Assembly: GCF_027920745.1 (NCBI RefSeq)
Contig: NZ_JAQIBB010000068.1
Span: 1-64,000 of the forward strand
Reading direction: 5' to 3'
Length of the DNA stretch: 64,000 nucleotides
From: Gallibacterium faecale
Lineage (GTDB): Bacteria > Pseudomonadota > Gammaproteobacteria > Enterobacterales > Pasteurellaceae
The notes beneath the pieces are model-generated. The model worked only from the letters and a program-made list of their open reading frames with translations. It searched no databases and was not told where the DNA came from. The translations under genes and the position numbers were made by a program. This document shows, one piece after another, positions 8,449 to 17,652 of the stretch (the stretch's first letter is position 1; each line of letters opens with the position of its first letter).

Positions 8449-8964
8449 ATGAAAACATTAATTCTATATTTAACGCATGATGGACAGACTCGTAAAATTG
8501 CTGAAGCAATTTCTGCACAACTTACGGGGCAATGTGTAATGGCAAATTTGCTGGAAAATATGAATATTGATTTAACGCCTTATGATCGTGTGGTGTTAGG
8601 TGCTTCTATTCGTTATGGGAAGTTTAGTCCAAAACTCTATACATTTATTCGTGAGCATAAACAGCAGCTAGCGACTAAAAAAGGGGCATTATATACCGTT
8701 AACTTAACGGCGCGTAAGGCGGATAAAAATACACCACAAACTAATGCCTATACGCGTAAATTATTAGCCAAAATTACTTGGCAGCCACAGTTAGTTCAGG
8801 TGTTTGCAGGTGCATTATTTTATCCGCGTTATACTTGGTTTGATCGCACAATGATTCGCTTCATTATGAAAATTACTGGGGGAGAAACCGATCCTCGTAA
8901 GGAAATAGAATATACAGATTGGAAACAAGTGGCTAAGTTTGCTCAACAGATAGAAGAGTTATAA
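8449..8964 (+). CDS. hemG: Menaquinone-dependent protoporphyrinogen IX dehydrogenase
   Basis: HemG is a flavodoxin-like enzyme that oxidises protoporphyrinogen IX to protoporphyrin IX in haem synthesis, passing electrons to quinone. The 171-residue product has the FMN phosphate loop near the N-terminus (YLTHDGQTRKIA), the ASIRYGKFSP segment, and the long inserted loop with FYPRYTWFDR that separates HemG from flavodoxins. It is last in the pepQ-yigZ-hemG unit, 10 nt after yigZ, and is followed by a strong terminator. Confidence 0.93.
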   Translation: MKTLILYLTHDGQTRKIAEAISAQLTGQCVMANLLENMNIDLTPYDRVVLGASIRYGKFSPKLYTFIREHKQQLATKKGALYTVNLTARKADKNTPQTNAYTRKLLAKITWQPQLVQVFAGALFYPRYTWFDRTMIRFIMKITGGETDPRKEIEYTDWKQVAKFAQQIEEL

Positions 8965-8970
8965 GCAATA

Positions 8971-8999
8971 AAAAACCGCCAGTTAAAGGCGGTTTTTTA
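8971..8999 (+). terminator. Bidirectional terminator between hemG and rpsT
   Basis: AAAAACCGCC and GGCGGTTTTTT form a GC-rich stem with A and T tracts on both sides. It can therefore stop hemG transcripts on the plus strand and rpsT transcripts on the minus strand. Confidence 0.92.
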
Positions 9000-9019
9000 T
9001 TACAAATTTCAAAAAATAA

Positions 9020-9283
9020 TTAAGCTAATTTTTTGATTTGTGCAGATAATTTAGATTTGTGATTTGCTGCTTTATTTTTGTGGATTAAGCCTTTAGAAGC
9101 CATTCTATCCACTACTTTTTGCATTTCAACAAAAGCTGCTTCTGCAATTGCTTTATCACCAGCCGCTACTGCTGCATAAACTTTTTTAATATAAGTACGC
9201 ATCATAGAGCGTTGGCTCGCATTGTGTTGACGGCGTTTTTCAGATTGAACCGCACGTTTTTTTGCTGACTTGATATTAGCCAA
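9020..9283 (-). CDS. rpsT: 30S ribosomal protein S20
   Basis: S20 is a small basic primary 16S rRNA-binding protein. The 87-residue product starts ANIKSAKKRA after the initiator and ends in Lys-rich helices. I place the start at TTG 9283, not TTG 9289: the GGGAG ribosome-binding site is 7 nt from the former and only about 1 nt from the latter, and the result is the family's normal N-terminus. A rare TTG start is also known for E. coli rpsT, where it is linked to translational autoregulation. A good promoter lies upstream. Confidence 0.96.
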   Translation of the reverse strand: MANIKSAKKRAVQSEKRRQHNASQRSMMRTYIKKVYAAVAAGDKAIAEAAFVEMQKVVDRMASKGLIHKNKAANHKSKLSAQIKKLA

Positions 9284-9334
9284 GGTCAAACTCCCAAAAT
9301 TTCTAATTAATTACACTAAAAATGAAAGGCGTAA

Positions 9335-9363
9335 AATATGCCTACTTTTTAAGCCTTTGTCAA
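9335..9363 (-). promoter_or_regulatory. rpsT promoter
   Basis: On the minus strand a perfect -35 TTGACA (9363-9358), a 17-nt spacer and the -10 CATATT (9340-9335) lie about 50 nt upstream of the rpsT start. The GC-rich stretch expected of a stringently controlled discriminator follows (ACGCC). The rest of the gap to murJ (9364-9570) holds no gene that I can support. Confidence 0.65.
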
Positions 9364-9570
9364 TTTATTTATTGCCTATGCCGCAATTTGCTTCGAGAGT
9401 AAGCAGTGGCAATGATGGGCTTGCCTCAGTGAGACACAACCGAAGTAAGCCAAATAAAAGGCGGGCAAAATTTTACCAGTTTTTTAACTGAGAATATAGC
9501 GTAAAAAGTAAAAATCTATACAATGAGCCGTAATTTTTGCCAAATAAATAAGAAAAAATGGTAGGTCGTT

Positions 9571-11136
9571 TTGAGTAAAGTTTTATTAAAATCAGGGATT
9601 ATCGTGAGCAGTATGACATTACTGTCACGAATTTTAGGATTAGTGCGTGATGTTGTTATTGCAAATCTACTAGGTGCGGGCGTAGCGGCAGATGTGTTTT
9701 TATTTGCTAACCGAATTCCTAATTTTTTACGCCGTTTATTTGCCGAAGGTGCATTTTCTCAAGCCTTTGTGCCTGTATTAGCTGAATACCAAAAAGAGGG
9801 TGATTTAGATAAAACACGGGCTTTTATTGCTAAAGTATCAGGAACATTAGGGGGCTTAGTGACTATTGTTACATTACTGGCAATGATTGGTTCGCCAGTG
9901 GTTACAGCCATTTTTGGTACTGGTTGGTTTCTCGATTGGATGAATGATGGTGCTGAAGCAGAAAAATTTACTCAAGCATCATTATTGTTAAAAATTACCT
10001 TTCCTTATCTTTGGTTTATTACGTTAGTTGCGTTATCTGGAGCGATTCTAAATTCAATTGGTAAATTTGGTGTGATGTCATTTTCGCCAGTATTATTGAA
10101 TGTTGCGATGATTGGTACTGCTTTATTTCTTGCGCCTCATTTAGAGAACCCTAATCTTGGATTGGCGATGGGTATCTTTCTTGGTGGTTTATTACAGTTT
10201 TTATTCCAGATCCCTTTCTTAAAAAAAGCAGGATTATTAGTACGTCCTCAGTGGGCATGGCGTGATCCCGGAGTAGTAAAAATTCGTACTTTAATGATTC
10301 CCGCCTTATTCGGGGTGTCAGTGAGTCAAATTAATTTATTGTTGGATACCTTTATTGCTAGCTTCTTGATGACAGGATCAATTAGTTGGCTCTACTATTC
10401 TGATCGTTTACTAGAATTCCCATTAGGATTATTCGGTATTGCAATTTCTACAGTTATTTTACCAACGCTCTCCCGCCAACATGTACATAATGAAGATGTC
10501 AAAAGTAACCTTGCGTTCCGACAAACATTAGATTGGGGCGTAAGAATGATCTTATTATTAGGCGTGCCAGCAATGGTAGGAATTGCTCTATTAGCACAAC
10601 CTATGTTGTTGGTATTTTTTATGCGAGGTAATTTTGTGTTAAGCGATGTACAAGCCACCTCTTACTCTTTATGGGCGTTTAATGCAGGATTATTAAGTTA
10701 TATGCTGATTAAGATCCTAGCTAATGGCTATTATGCACGTAAAGATACGAAAACGCCTGTATGCTATGGCATTATTGCGATGGTAAGTAATATGTTGTTT
10801 AACCTCTTAGCTATTCAGTTTAGCTATGTAGGGTTAGCGATGGCTTCAGCAATGTCTGCAACCTTAAATGCCTTTTTATTATATCGAGGATTAGCAAAAC
10901 AGGATGTTTATCATTTCTCAATGAAGAGTTTGATCTTTTTTGTCAAAGTAGTGCTTGCGGCAAGTGTGATGGGAGGCGTATTATTTTATTTCACACCAAT
11001 GTTATCTGAATGGTATGCAATGCCTTTTGTTTGGCGAGTTGGTTGGTTAGGCGGCTTAATTGTAGCTGCCGCAATTTGTTATTTATTAGTATTAATTTTG
11101 CTTGGTGTGAGAAAAAGAGATTTATTGGCACACTAA
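9571..11136 (+). CDS. murJ: Lipid II flippase MurJ (MviN)
   Basis: MurJ moves lipid II across the inner membrane for peptidoglycan synthesis. The 521-residue protein has the MOP-superfamily pattern of about 14 membrane helices. The N-terminal SRILGLVRDVVIANLLGAG and FRRLFAEGAFSQAFVPV blocks carry conserved Arg and Glu residues of the family. The start is TTG, because no in-frame ATG or GTG lies near; AGG at 9563-9565 is a weak ribosome-binding site. Its stop is 1 nt before the DMT transporter start. Confidence 0.95.
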   Translation: MSKVLLKSGIIVSSMTLLSRILGLVRDVVIANLLGAGVAADVFLFANRIPNFLRRLFAEGAFSQAFVPVLAEYQKEGDLDKTRAFIAKVSGTLGGLVTIVTLLAMIGSPVVTAIFGTGWFLDWMNDGAEAEKFTQASLLLKITFPYLWFITLVALSGAILNSIGKFGVMSFSPVLLNVAMIGTALFLAPHLENPNLGLAMGIFLGGLLQFLFQIPFLKKAGLLVRPQWAWRDPGVVKIRTLMIPALFGVSVSQINLLLDTFIASFLMTGSISWLYYSDRLLEFPLGLFGIAISTVILPTLSRQHVHNEDVKSNLAFRQTLDWGVRMILLLGVPAMVGIALLAQPMLLVFFMRGNFVLSDVQATSYSLWAFNAGLLSYMLIKILANGYYARKDTKTPVCYGIIAMVSNMLFNLLAIQFSYVGLAMASAMSATLNAFLLYRGLAKQDVYHFSMKSLIFFVKVVLAASVMGGVLFYFTPMLSEWYAMPFVWRVGWLGGLIVAAAICYLLVLILLGVRKRDLLAH

Positions 11137-11137
11137 T

Positions 11138-11998
11138 ATGAGCATTTTACAATCAATGTGGATGGTTTTTGCCAGTGCAACTTTTGCAATCATGGCAGCG
11201 TTTATCAAACTTGCCGCTGAAGATGGGGCAAGTTTGGGCGCAATCATTTTTACTCGAGGTTTACCATCAGTTATATTGATTTGGTTGTGGGTATTATTTG
11301 ATCGTCAACATAGAAGTTTTAAGACCCCACGTTTACGTTCTCATCTTTCTCGCAGTATTTTTGGTGTTATTTCTATTTGGTGCGGATTTTATGCTTATGC
11401 TCATTTACCTTTAGCTACCGCAGCTAGTTTAAATTATACCACCACATTATTTATTACTTTTTGGACGGTTCTTACTTCTGTTGTTGCTCGAAGTGTCATC
11501 CAGATTTTAGCCGTTGGACTCGGGTTCTTAGGCGTACTCGTGGTATTACGTCCCAGCATTAATGCCCAAGATTGGTTTGCAATTTTAGTTGGCATATTGG
11601 CGGGATTAAGTGCTACTGGGGCGGTATTGACCGTGAAAAGATTAGGACAATCAGGTGAGCCCGTATGGCGGACAGTATTTTATTTCTCTGTATCAGTGAC
11701 AGTCATTGGTTTTTTAGGTTTCTTGTTTGCTGATAATTATGTAGCCGATTTCCATTCAACCGGCTATTTATTAGGTATCGGTATTTTTGGTTTATTAGGG
11801 CAGTTAGGACTAACTCGTTCTTTCAGTTATGGTGCAACCGTATTAACAGCCACTTTGCAATATACAGCGATTATTTTTTCCGCATTACTTAGTTTATGGT
11901 TATGGGATACTTCGATTGATTTGTTAAGTTGGCTAGGAATGTTAGTGATCGTTGCCTCTGGCGGGTTATGTGCATACGCCGCTAAAAAATCATCTTAA
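11138..11998 (+). CDS. DMT-superfamily (EamA) transporter
   Basis: The 286-residue protein has ten predicted membrane helices in two EamA repeats, with short polar loops. EamA proteins are small-molecule exporters or importers, often for amino acids or metabolites; the substrate is not predictable here. It follows murJ after a single base and is probably translated from the same mRNA. The next gene, ribF, has its own promoter. Confidence 0.85.
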   Translation: MSILQSMWMVFASATFAIMAAFIKLAAEDGASLGAIIFTRGLPSVILIWLWVLFDRQHRSFKTPRLRSHLSRSIFGVISIWCGFYAYAHLPLATAASLNYTTTLFITFWTVLTSVVARSVIQILAVGLGFLGVLVVLRPSINAQDWFAILVGILAGLSATGAVLTVKRLGQSGEPVWRTVFYFSVSVTVIGFLGFLFADNYVADFHSTGYLLGIGIFGLLGQLGLTRSFSYGATVLTATLQYTAIIFSALLSLWLWDTSIDLLSWLGMLVIVASGGLCAYAAKKSS

Positions 11999-12034
11999 GC
12001 AGAATGTTCCGATGACAGCAATGGGGTATGACGT

Positions 12035-12063
12035 TTTACACCCTATGACAATCTGCGTATAAT
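12035..12063 (+). promoter_or_regulatory. ribF promoter
   Basis: TTTACA (12035-12040) and a perfect TATAAT (12058-12063) are separated by 17 nt, a near-consensus sigma-70 promoter. It lies about 43 nt before the ribF start codon. Confidence 0.78.
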
Positions 12064-12105
12064 ACCCGCATTTTTTGTAACCTTTTTGATGAGCTAATAG
12101 CAATA

Positions 12106-13044
12106 ATGCAGTTAATTCGAGGTCTTTATAATTTACCTACCTTTCCGCAAGGTTGTGCACTGACTATCGGTAATTTTGATGGTGTGCATTTAGGGCATCA
12201 AACCATTTTGCGGCATCTTAAGCAAAAAGCAGCACAATTAGGGTTACCAACAGTTGTGATGTTATTTGAACCACAAGCAAAAGAATTTTTCTTAAAAGAG
12301 AAAGCCCCCGCTCGTTTAATGCGTTTGCGTGATAAGCTTACTCACTTAGCTCGTTTTGATATTGATTACGTTTTTTGTGTTTCGTTCAATCAGCATTTTG
12401 CACAACAAACCACTACGGAATTCATTCAACATTATTTAATTGATAAATTGAAAGTTAAATTCCTCAGCGTAGGTGATGATTTTCGGTTTGGTGTGAATCG
12501 GAGTGGTAATTTCACGACTTTACAAGCTGCAGGCAAACAGTATGGTTTCCAAGTAGAAAATAATACGAGTTATTGTTTAGCTAATTTGCGTGTAAGCAGT
12601 ACCGCGATTCGTCAGGCATTAGCAGAAGATAAGCTCGATCAAGTCGAGCAAATGCTAGGGCGTCCATATAGTATTTTAGGACGAGTTGTGCATGGTAATG
12701 AATTAGGGAGAACGATTGGGTTTCCAACCGCCAACATTGGATTACACCGTAATGTGAACCCGATTCAAGGGGTATATGCAGTAGAAATTAGGGATAAGCT
12801 AGGTAATCATCACTATGGTGTTGCTAATGTTGGTAATCGACCAACCATTAATGGAGTAAAACCTTTATTAGAAGTTCATCTATTTGATTTTAATGGTGAT
12901 CTTTACGGGAAAACCTTAGAAATTTTCTTCAAGTCTAAATTACGTTCAGAAATTAAATTCCCATCATTTGATGCATTGCGTGCACAAATTGCACGTGATG
13001 CGGAAAATGCAAAAATGTATTTTCAACAAAATGGTGAAAAATAA
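12106..13044 (+). CDS. ribF: Bifunctional riboflavin kinase / FMN adenylyltransferase
   Basis: RibF makes FMN from riboflavin and then FAD. The 312-residue protein has the N-terminal nucleotidyltransferase domain (GNFDGVHLGHQ, about 22-32, and later the SSTAIR motif) and the C-terminal riboflavin kinase domain (GNELGRTIGFPTANI). It lies upstream of ileS, as in most gammaproteobacteria, but with a 143-nt gap. A near-consensus promoter lies upstream. Confidence 0.96.
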   Translation: MQLIRGLYNLPTFPQGCALTIGNFDGVHLGHQTILRHLKQKAAQLGLPTVVMLFEPQAKEFFLKEKAPARLMRLRDKLTHLARFDIDYVFCVSFNQHFAQQTTTEFIQHYLIDKLKVKFLSVGDDFRFGVNRSGNFTTLQAAGKQYGFQVENNTSYCLANLRVSSTAIRQALAEDKLDQVEQMLGRPYSILGRVVHGNELGRTIGFPTANIGLHRNVNPIQGVYAVEIRDKLGNHHYGVANVGNRPTINGVKPLLEVHLFDFNGDLYGKTLEIFFKSKLRSEIKFPSFDALRAQIARDAENAKMYFQQNGEK

Positions 13045-13187
13045 TCAAATTTTTTGATAAGTTTGTTTGCATAGCGATCTAAAAAAAGCTATAAAAGAGC
13101 GTTTACCAGCGAGATTTTGGTAGTAATGATAGAAATCTAGCTAATTCAATTTGATTTAACTTTTATTATTATTTACGGAATAAAAAC

Positions 13188-16007
13188 ATGTCTAAAGAAA
13201 CAACTGATTATAAAAGCACGTTAAACCTGCCTGAAACAGGTTTCCCAATGCGTGGTGATTTGGCAAAACGTGAGCCTGCCATGTTAAAAAATTGGTATGA
13301 CAAAAATCTTTATCAAAAGATCCGTCAGGCAAGTAAAGGGAAGAAAACATTTATTTTGCACGATGGCCCTCCTTATGCAAATGGTACGATCCATATTGGA
13401 CATGCAGTAAATAAAATTTTAAAAGATATTATTGTTAAATCAAAAACAGCACTTGGTTATGACTCTCCTTATATTCCAGGTTGGGACTGCCATGGATTAC
13501 CGATTGAACTTAAAGTAGAAGGATTAGTGGGTAAGCCAAATGAAAAAGTATCTGCAGCGGAATTCCGTGAAGCATGCCGTGCTTATGCAAAAGAGCAAGT
13601 TGAAGGACAGAAAAAAGATTTCATTCGTTTAGGGGTGATTGGGGATTGGGACAATCCTTATCTCACCATGAATTTTGCGACAGAAGCGAATATTATTCGT
13701 ACTTTAGGCAATGTGATTAAAAATGGTCACCTCTACAAAGGTTCAAAACCTGTTCATTGGTGTTTAGATTGTGGCTCGGCATTGGCAGAAGCGGAAGTTG
13801 AATATTACGATAAAACCTCCCCATCAATTTATGTGCGTTTTAATGCAGTAGATGAAGCCGCAGTATTAGCGAAATTCAATTTACAACAAACAGGCGAAGG
13901 AAAAATTTCTGCTGTTATTTGGACGACAACACCATGGACATTACCATCTAACCGTGCCATTGCGTTACATCCAGAATTAGAATATCAATTAATTCAAGTT
14001 AATGGTGAACGTTTAATTTTAACCACAGAACTTGTTGATAGTGTGATGAAAGCGATTGGTGCAAGTGACTATCAGGTACTTGGTATTGCTAAAGGAAAAG
14101 ATTTAGAGTTATTACAATTCCAACATCCTTTCTATGATTATGTTGTGCCATTTATCCTTGGTGAACATGTGGGGAATGATGCAGGTACAGGGTTAGTACA
14201 TACCGCACCAGATCATGGTCATGATGACTTTATTGTAGGGCAACAATATAACTTACCAATGGCTGGCCTCATTGGTAATGATGGTAAATTTAATAGCCAA
14301 GCTCAATTCTTTGCAGGTGAAAATGTCTTTGATGCTAATCCATTAGTTGTCAAAAAATTGGAAGAGGTGGGAGCATTATTAAAAGTCGAGAAGATCTCGC
14401 ATAGTTATCCACACTGCTGGCGTCATAAAACACCGATTATTTTCCGTGCGACACCACAATGGTTTATCGGTATGGATGTTAAAGGGCTACGTACCCAAGC
14501 ATTAGGCGAAATTAAACGTGTACGTTGGATTCCAGATTGGGGACAAGCTCGTATTGAGTCAATGGTCGCAAATCGTCCAGACTGGTGTATTTCTCGCCAA
14601 CGTACTTGGGGTGTACCATTAACTTTATTTATTCATAAAGAAACCGAAGCGTTACATCCACGTACTTTAGAATTAATTGAAGAAGTGGCTAAACGCGTAG
14701 AAGAAAAAGGTATCCAAGCATGGTGGGATCTCGATATTAATGAAGTATTAGGGGAAGACGCTAAAGAGTATCAAAAAGTACCTGATACCCTAGATGTTTG
14801 GTTTGACTCTGGATCAACGTATTCTGCGGTTGCAAAACATCGTCCTGAATTTGGTGGTAATGAAGTTGATATGTATCTTGAAGGTTCAGACCAACATCGT
14901 GGTTGGTTCATGTCTTCTTTAATGTTATCAACAGCAACGGATAATAAATCACCATATAAACAAGTATTAACACACGGATTTACCGTTGATGGACAAGGAC
15001 GCAAGATGTCTAAATCAATCGGTAATATTGTTACACCACAAGAAGTTATGGATAAATTTGGTGGTGATATTTTACGCTTATGGGTTGGTTCATCAGACTA
15101 TACAGGCGAAATTGCGGTATCAGATGAAATCTTTAAGCGTGCGGCAGATTCATATCGCCGTATCCGTAATACTGCACGTTTCTTATTAGCTAACTTAAAT
15201 GGTTTTGATCCAAAACGTGATATGGTGCCAGCAGAGCAAATGATTGTGTTAGATCGTTGGGCAGTAGCTTGTGCATTACAGGCACAAGAAGAGATCAAAC
15301 ATTCTTATGATAATTATCAATTCCATGAAGTCGTACAACGTATTATGCGTTTCTGCTCAATTGAAATGGGATCATTCTATTTAGATATTATCAAAGACCG
15401 TCAATATACAACGAAAGCGGATAGTATTGCTCGTCGTAGTTGTCAAACTGCGTTATATCATATTGCAGAAGCGTTAGTGCGCTGGATTGCACCAATTCTT
15501 TCATTCACTGCAGATGAAATCTGGCAATATTTACCAGGCAAACGTAGTGAATTTGTCTTTATGGAAGAGTTCTATAATGGGCTATTTGCGTTAGCAGATG
15601 ATGAAGCAATGAATGATGCTTACTGGCAGGAAGTGCTAAAAGTAAGAGCAGAAGTTAACCGTGTGTTAGAACAAGCTCGTAATGATAAAGTTATTGGTGC
15701 TGCGTTAGCAGCAGAAGTGACTTTATATGCTAACCCACATTATAGTAATTTATTAGCAAAATTAGGTGATGAATTACGTTTTGTATTAATTACATCTAAA
15801 GCAGAAGTAAAACCGTTGGCAGATGCAGATGTTGCAGAAGGTGAATTAAGCGGATTAGCTGTAAAAGTTGTCGCATCACAAGCGGAAAAATGTCCTCGTT
15901 GTTGGCATTATTCTGATACAGTAGGACAAAATAGCGAACATCCACACCTCTGTTCTCGTTGTGTAGAGAATGTTGCAGGTGAAGGTGAAACTCGTCAATT
16001 TGCTTAA
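13188..16007 (+). CDS. ileS: Isoleucyl-tRNA synthetase
   Basis: This class I synthetase charges tRNA-Ile. The 939-residue protein has the HIGH motif (GTIHIGH, near residue 66), the editing domain with the TTTPWTLPSN and GTGLVHTAPDHG blocks, the KMSKS motif in GRKMSKSIGN (near 607), and a C-terminal zinc knuckle (CPRCW...CSRC). Length and order match the bacterial type without insertions. Its transcript ends at an intrinsic terminator, so lspA downstream needs its own promoter or read-through. Confidence 0.98.
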   Translation: MSKETTDYKSTLNLPETGFPMRGDLAKREPAMLKNWYDKNLYQKIRQASKGKKTFILHDGPPYANGTIHIGHAVNKILKDIIVKSKTALGYDSPYIPGWDCHGLPIELKVEGLVGKPNEKVSAAEFREACRAYAKEQVEGQKKDFIRLGVIGDWDNPYLTMNFATEANIIRTLGNVIKNGHLYKGSKPVHWCLDCGSALAEAEVEYYDKTSPSIYVRFNAVDEAAVLAKFNLQQTGEGKISAVIWTTTPWTLPSNRAIALHPELEYQLIQVNGERLILTTELVDSVMKAIGASDYQVLGIAKGKDLELLQFQHPFYDYVVPFILGEHVGNDAGTGLVHTAPDHGHDDFIVGQQYNLPMAGLIGNDGKFNSQAQFFAGENVFDANPLVVKKLEEVGALLKVEKISHSYPHCWRHKTPIIFRATPQWFIGMDVKGLRTQALGEIKRVRWIPDWGQARIESMVANRPDWCISRQRTWGVPLTLFIHKETEALHPRTLELIEEVAKRVEEKGIQAWWDLDINEVLGEDAKEYQKVPDTLDVWFDSGSTYSAVAKHRPEFGGNEVDMYLEGSDQHRGWFMSSLMLSTATDNKSPYKQVLTHGFTVDGQGRKMSKSIGNIVTPQEVMDKFGGDILRLWVGSSDYTGEIAVSDEIFKRAADSYRRIRNTARFLLANLNGFDPKRDMVPAEQMIVLDRWAVACALQAQEEIKHSYDNYQFHEVVQRIMRFCSIEMGSFYLDIIKDRQYTTKADSIARRSCQTALYHIAEALVRWIAPILSFTADEIWQYLPGKRSEFVFMEEFYNGLFALADDEAMNDAYWQEVLKVRAEVNRVLEQARNDKVIGAALAAEVTLYANPHYSNLLAKLGDELRFVLITSKAEVKPLADADVAEGELSGLAVKVVASQAEKCPRCWHYSDTVGQNSEHPHLCSRCVENVAGEGETRQFA

Positions 16008-16038
16008 TTTGGTTTTATTAAAGCTAAAATTAATCGGA

Positions 16039-16076
16039 GATCACTGCTAGGATTGACTTAGCAGTGATCCTTTTTT
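16039..16076 (+). terminator. Intrinsic terminator after ileS
   Basis: GATCACTGCTA and TAGCAGTGATC form a perfect 11-bp stem (16039-16069), followed by C and six T. It separates ileS from lspA, genes that are usually in one operon. Confidence 0.9.
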
Positions 16077-16118
16077 ATGGTGAAAGAGTAAATTGTCTTT
16101 AGATAAAAATCAGTAGAA

Positions 16119-16628
16119 ATGAGCGTGTTTATGAAGCAAAAACAAGCAAATGGATTAATTTTTTTGTGGTTAAGTGTCGTAGCATTTGTCCTTGATTTAG
16201 GAACAAAATGGCTGGTTGTAACACGTTTTGAGCTATATGAAAGTATCAATATATTACCGATTTTTAATTTAACTTATGTAAGAAACTACGGTGCGGCATT
16301 TAGTTTTTTAGCCGATCATAGTGGCTGGCAAAAATATTTTTTTGTATTAATTGCCGTAGCGATTTCTAGTTTATTGTTATTTTGGTTAGCACGTTCGCCA
16401 CGAAATAAAACACTGCTCAATAGCGCTTATGCGTTGATTATCGGTGGTGCATTAGCCAATATGGTCGATCGTGTATATCATGGTTTTGTTGTTGATTTTC
16501 TTGATTTTTATTGGCGTATTTATCATTACCCAGTCTTTAATGTTGCTGATATTGCAATTTGTGTTGGTGCAGGGTTAATGATTTTAGATTATATAAAGAA
16601 TGATAAGAAAGGCTCGCAGGAAGGTTAA
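16119..16628 (+). CDS. lspA: Lipoprotein signal peptidase (signal peptidase II)
   Basis: LspA cleaves prolipoprotein signal peptides in the inner membrane. The 169-residue protein has four membrane helices and both catalytic aspartates: Asp117 in NMVDR and Asp144 in FNVADI, with the conserved VRNYGAAF segment in between helices. No strong ribosome-binding site is visible before the ATG at 16119; an in-frame ATG at 16131 is an alternative. ispH follows after 2 nt, so the two are co-transcribed. The fkpB gene found between them in E. coli is missing. Confidence 0.95.
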   Translation: MSVFMKQKQANGLIFLWLSVVAFVLDLGTKWLVVTRFELYESINILPIFNLTYVRNYGAAFSFLADHSGWQKYFFVLIAVAISSLLLFWLARSPRNKTLLNSAYALIIGGALANMVDRVYHGFVVDFLDFYWRIYHYPVFNVADIAICVGAGLMILDYIKNDKKGSQEG

Positions 16629-16630
16629 TT

Positions 16631-17575
16631 ATGAAGATTATCTTAGCCAATCCAAGAGGATTTTGTGCTGGTGTTGACCGAGCAATTAGTATTGTTGAAT
16701 TAGCTTTAGAAATTCATGGCGCACCAATTTATGTGCGTCATGAAGTTGTACACAATCGTTTTGTGGTAGAAGGATTACGTCAGCGAGGAGCGATTTTTGT
16801 CGAGGAATTGAGTGAAGTACCAGATGGTGCGATTGTCATATTTTCAGCCCATGGTGTTTCTCAGGCAGTGCGTCAAGAAGCAAAGGATCGTAATTTAAAG
16901 GTGTTTGATGCGACTTGTCCGTTGGTAACAAAAGTTCATATGCAGGTGGCTCGAGCAAGCCGTAAAGGGACAAAGGCAATCTTAATTGGGCATAAAGGAC
17001 ACCCAGAAGTTGAAGGCACGATGGGACAATATGATAATCAATCGGGGGGGATTTATTTAATCGAGGATGTAGAGGATATTGTAAAGCTTCCTGTGTCTGA
17101 TCAAGATGATTTAACCTTTATGACGCAAACAACATTATCAATTGATGACACAGTCGAAGTCATTGAAGCATTAAAAGCGAAATACCCTGCGATTCAAGGG
17201 CCACGTAAGAATGATATCTGTTATGCGACAACCAATCGTCAGCATGCAGTGAAAGAGTTAGCGGTACAGTCAGATTTAGTTATAGTAGTAGGTTCTAAAA
17301 ATTCATCTAATTCTAATCGTTTAGCGGAATTGGCTTCTCGGATGGGCGTGGCTGCTAAGTTAATTGATGATGCTGCTGATATTGATCCTACTTGGTTAGA
17401 AAATGTAAAAGTGATTGGTATTACAGCAGGAGCTTCAGCGCCAGAAGTCTTGGTTCAATCCGTAGTTCGTCGTTTAGTAGAATTAGGCGCAACTTCAGTA
17501 GAAGAGTTAGCTGGATGTGAAGAAAATACTGTGTTTGAAGTACCAAAAGAGTTACGGATCACAGAAGTAAATTAA
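16631..17575 (+). CDS. ispH: 4-hydroxy-3-methylbut-2-enyl diphosphate reductase
   Basis: IspH performs the last step of the MEP isoprenoid pathway, giving IPP and DMAPP. The 314-residue protein has the three cysteines that bind its [4Fe-4S] cluster at residues 12 (ANPRGFCAG), 96 (FDATCPLV) and 197 (NDICYATT), plus the TQTTLS substrate motif. It starts 2 nt after lspA and is closed by a strong terminator. Confidence 0.97.
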   Translation: MKIILANPRGFCAGVDRAISIVELALEIHGAPIYVRHEVVHNRFVVEGLRQRGAIFVEELSEVPDGAIVIFSAHGVSQAVRQEAKDRNLKVFDATCPLVTKVHMQVARASRKGTKAILIGHKGHPEVEGTMGQYDNQSGGIYLIEDVEDIVKLPVSDQDDLTFMTQTTLSIDDTVEVIEALKAKYPAIQGPRKNDICYATTNRQHAVKELAVQSDLVIVVGSKNSSNSNRLAELASRMGVAAKLIDDAADIDPTWLENVKVIGITAGASAPEVLVQSVVRRLVELGATSVEELAGCEENTVFEVPKELRITEVN

Positions 17576-17599
17576 GTAGCAAAAGCCTATTACAAAACA

Positions 17600-17640
17600 A
17601 AAAATCGCACAGTGTATTGCTATTACTGTGCGATTTTTTT
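17600..17640 (+). terminator. Bidirectional terminator between ispH and gnd
   Basis: AAAATCGCACAGT and ACTGTGCGATTTTTTT form a 13-bp stem with an 11-nt loop and A/T tracts on both sides. It can serve ispH on the plus strand and the zwf-gnd operon on the minus strand. Confidence 0.92.
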
Positions 17641-17652
17641 GTCAGTTATTGA

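Noticed and set aside
9284..9570. Possible small gene or RNA in the rpsT-murJ gap.
   Set aside because: Apart from the rpsT promoter I saw no open frame with a ribosome-binding site and no strong hairpin.
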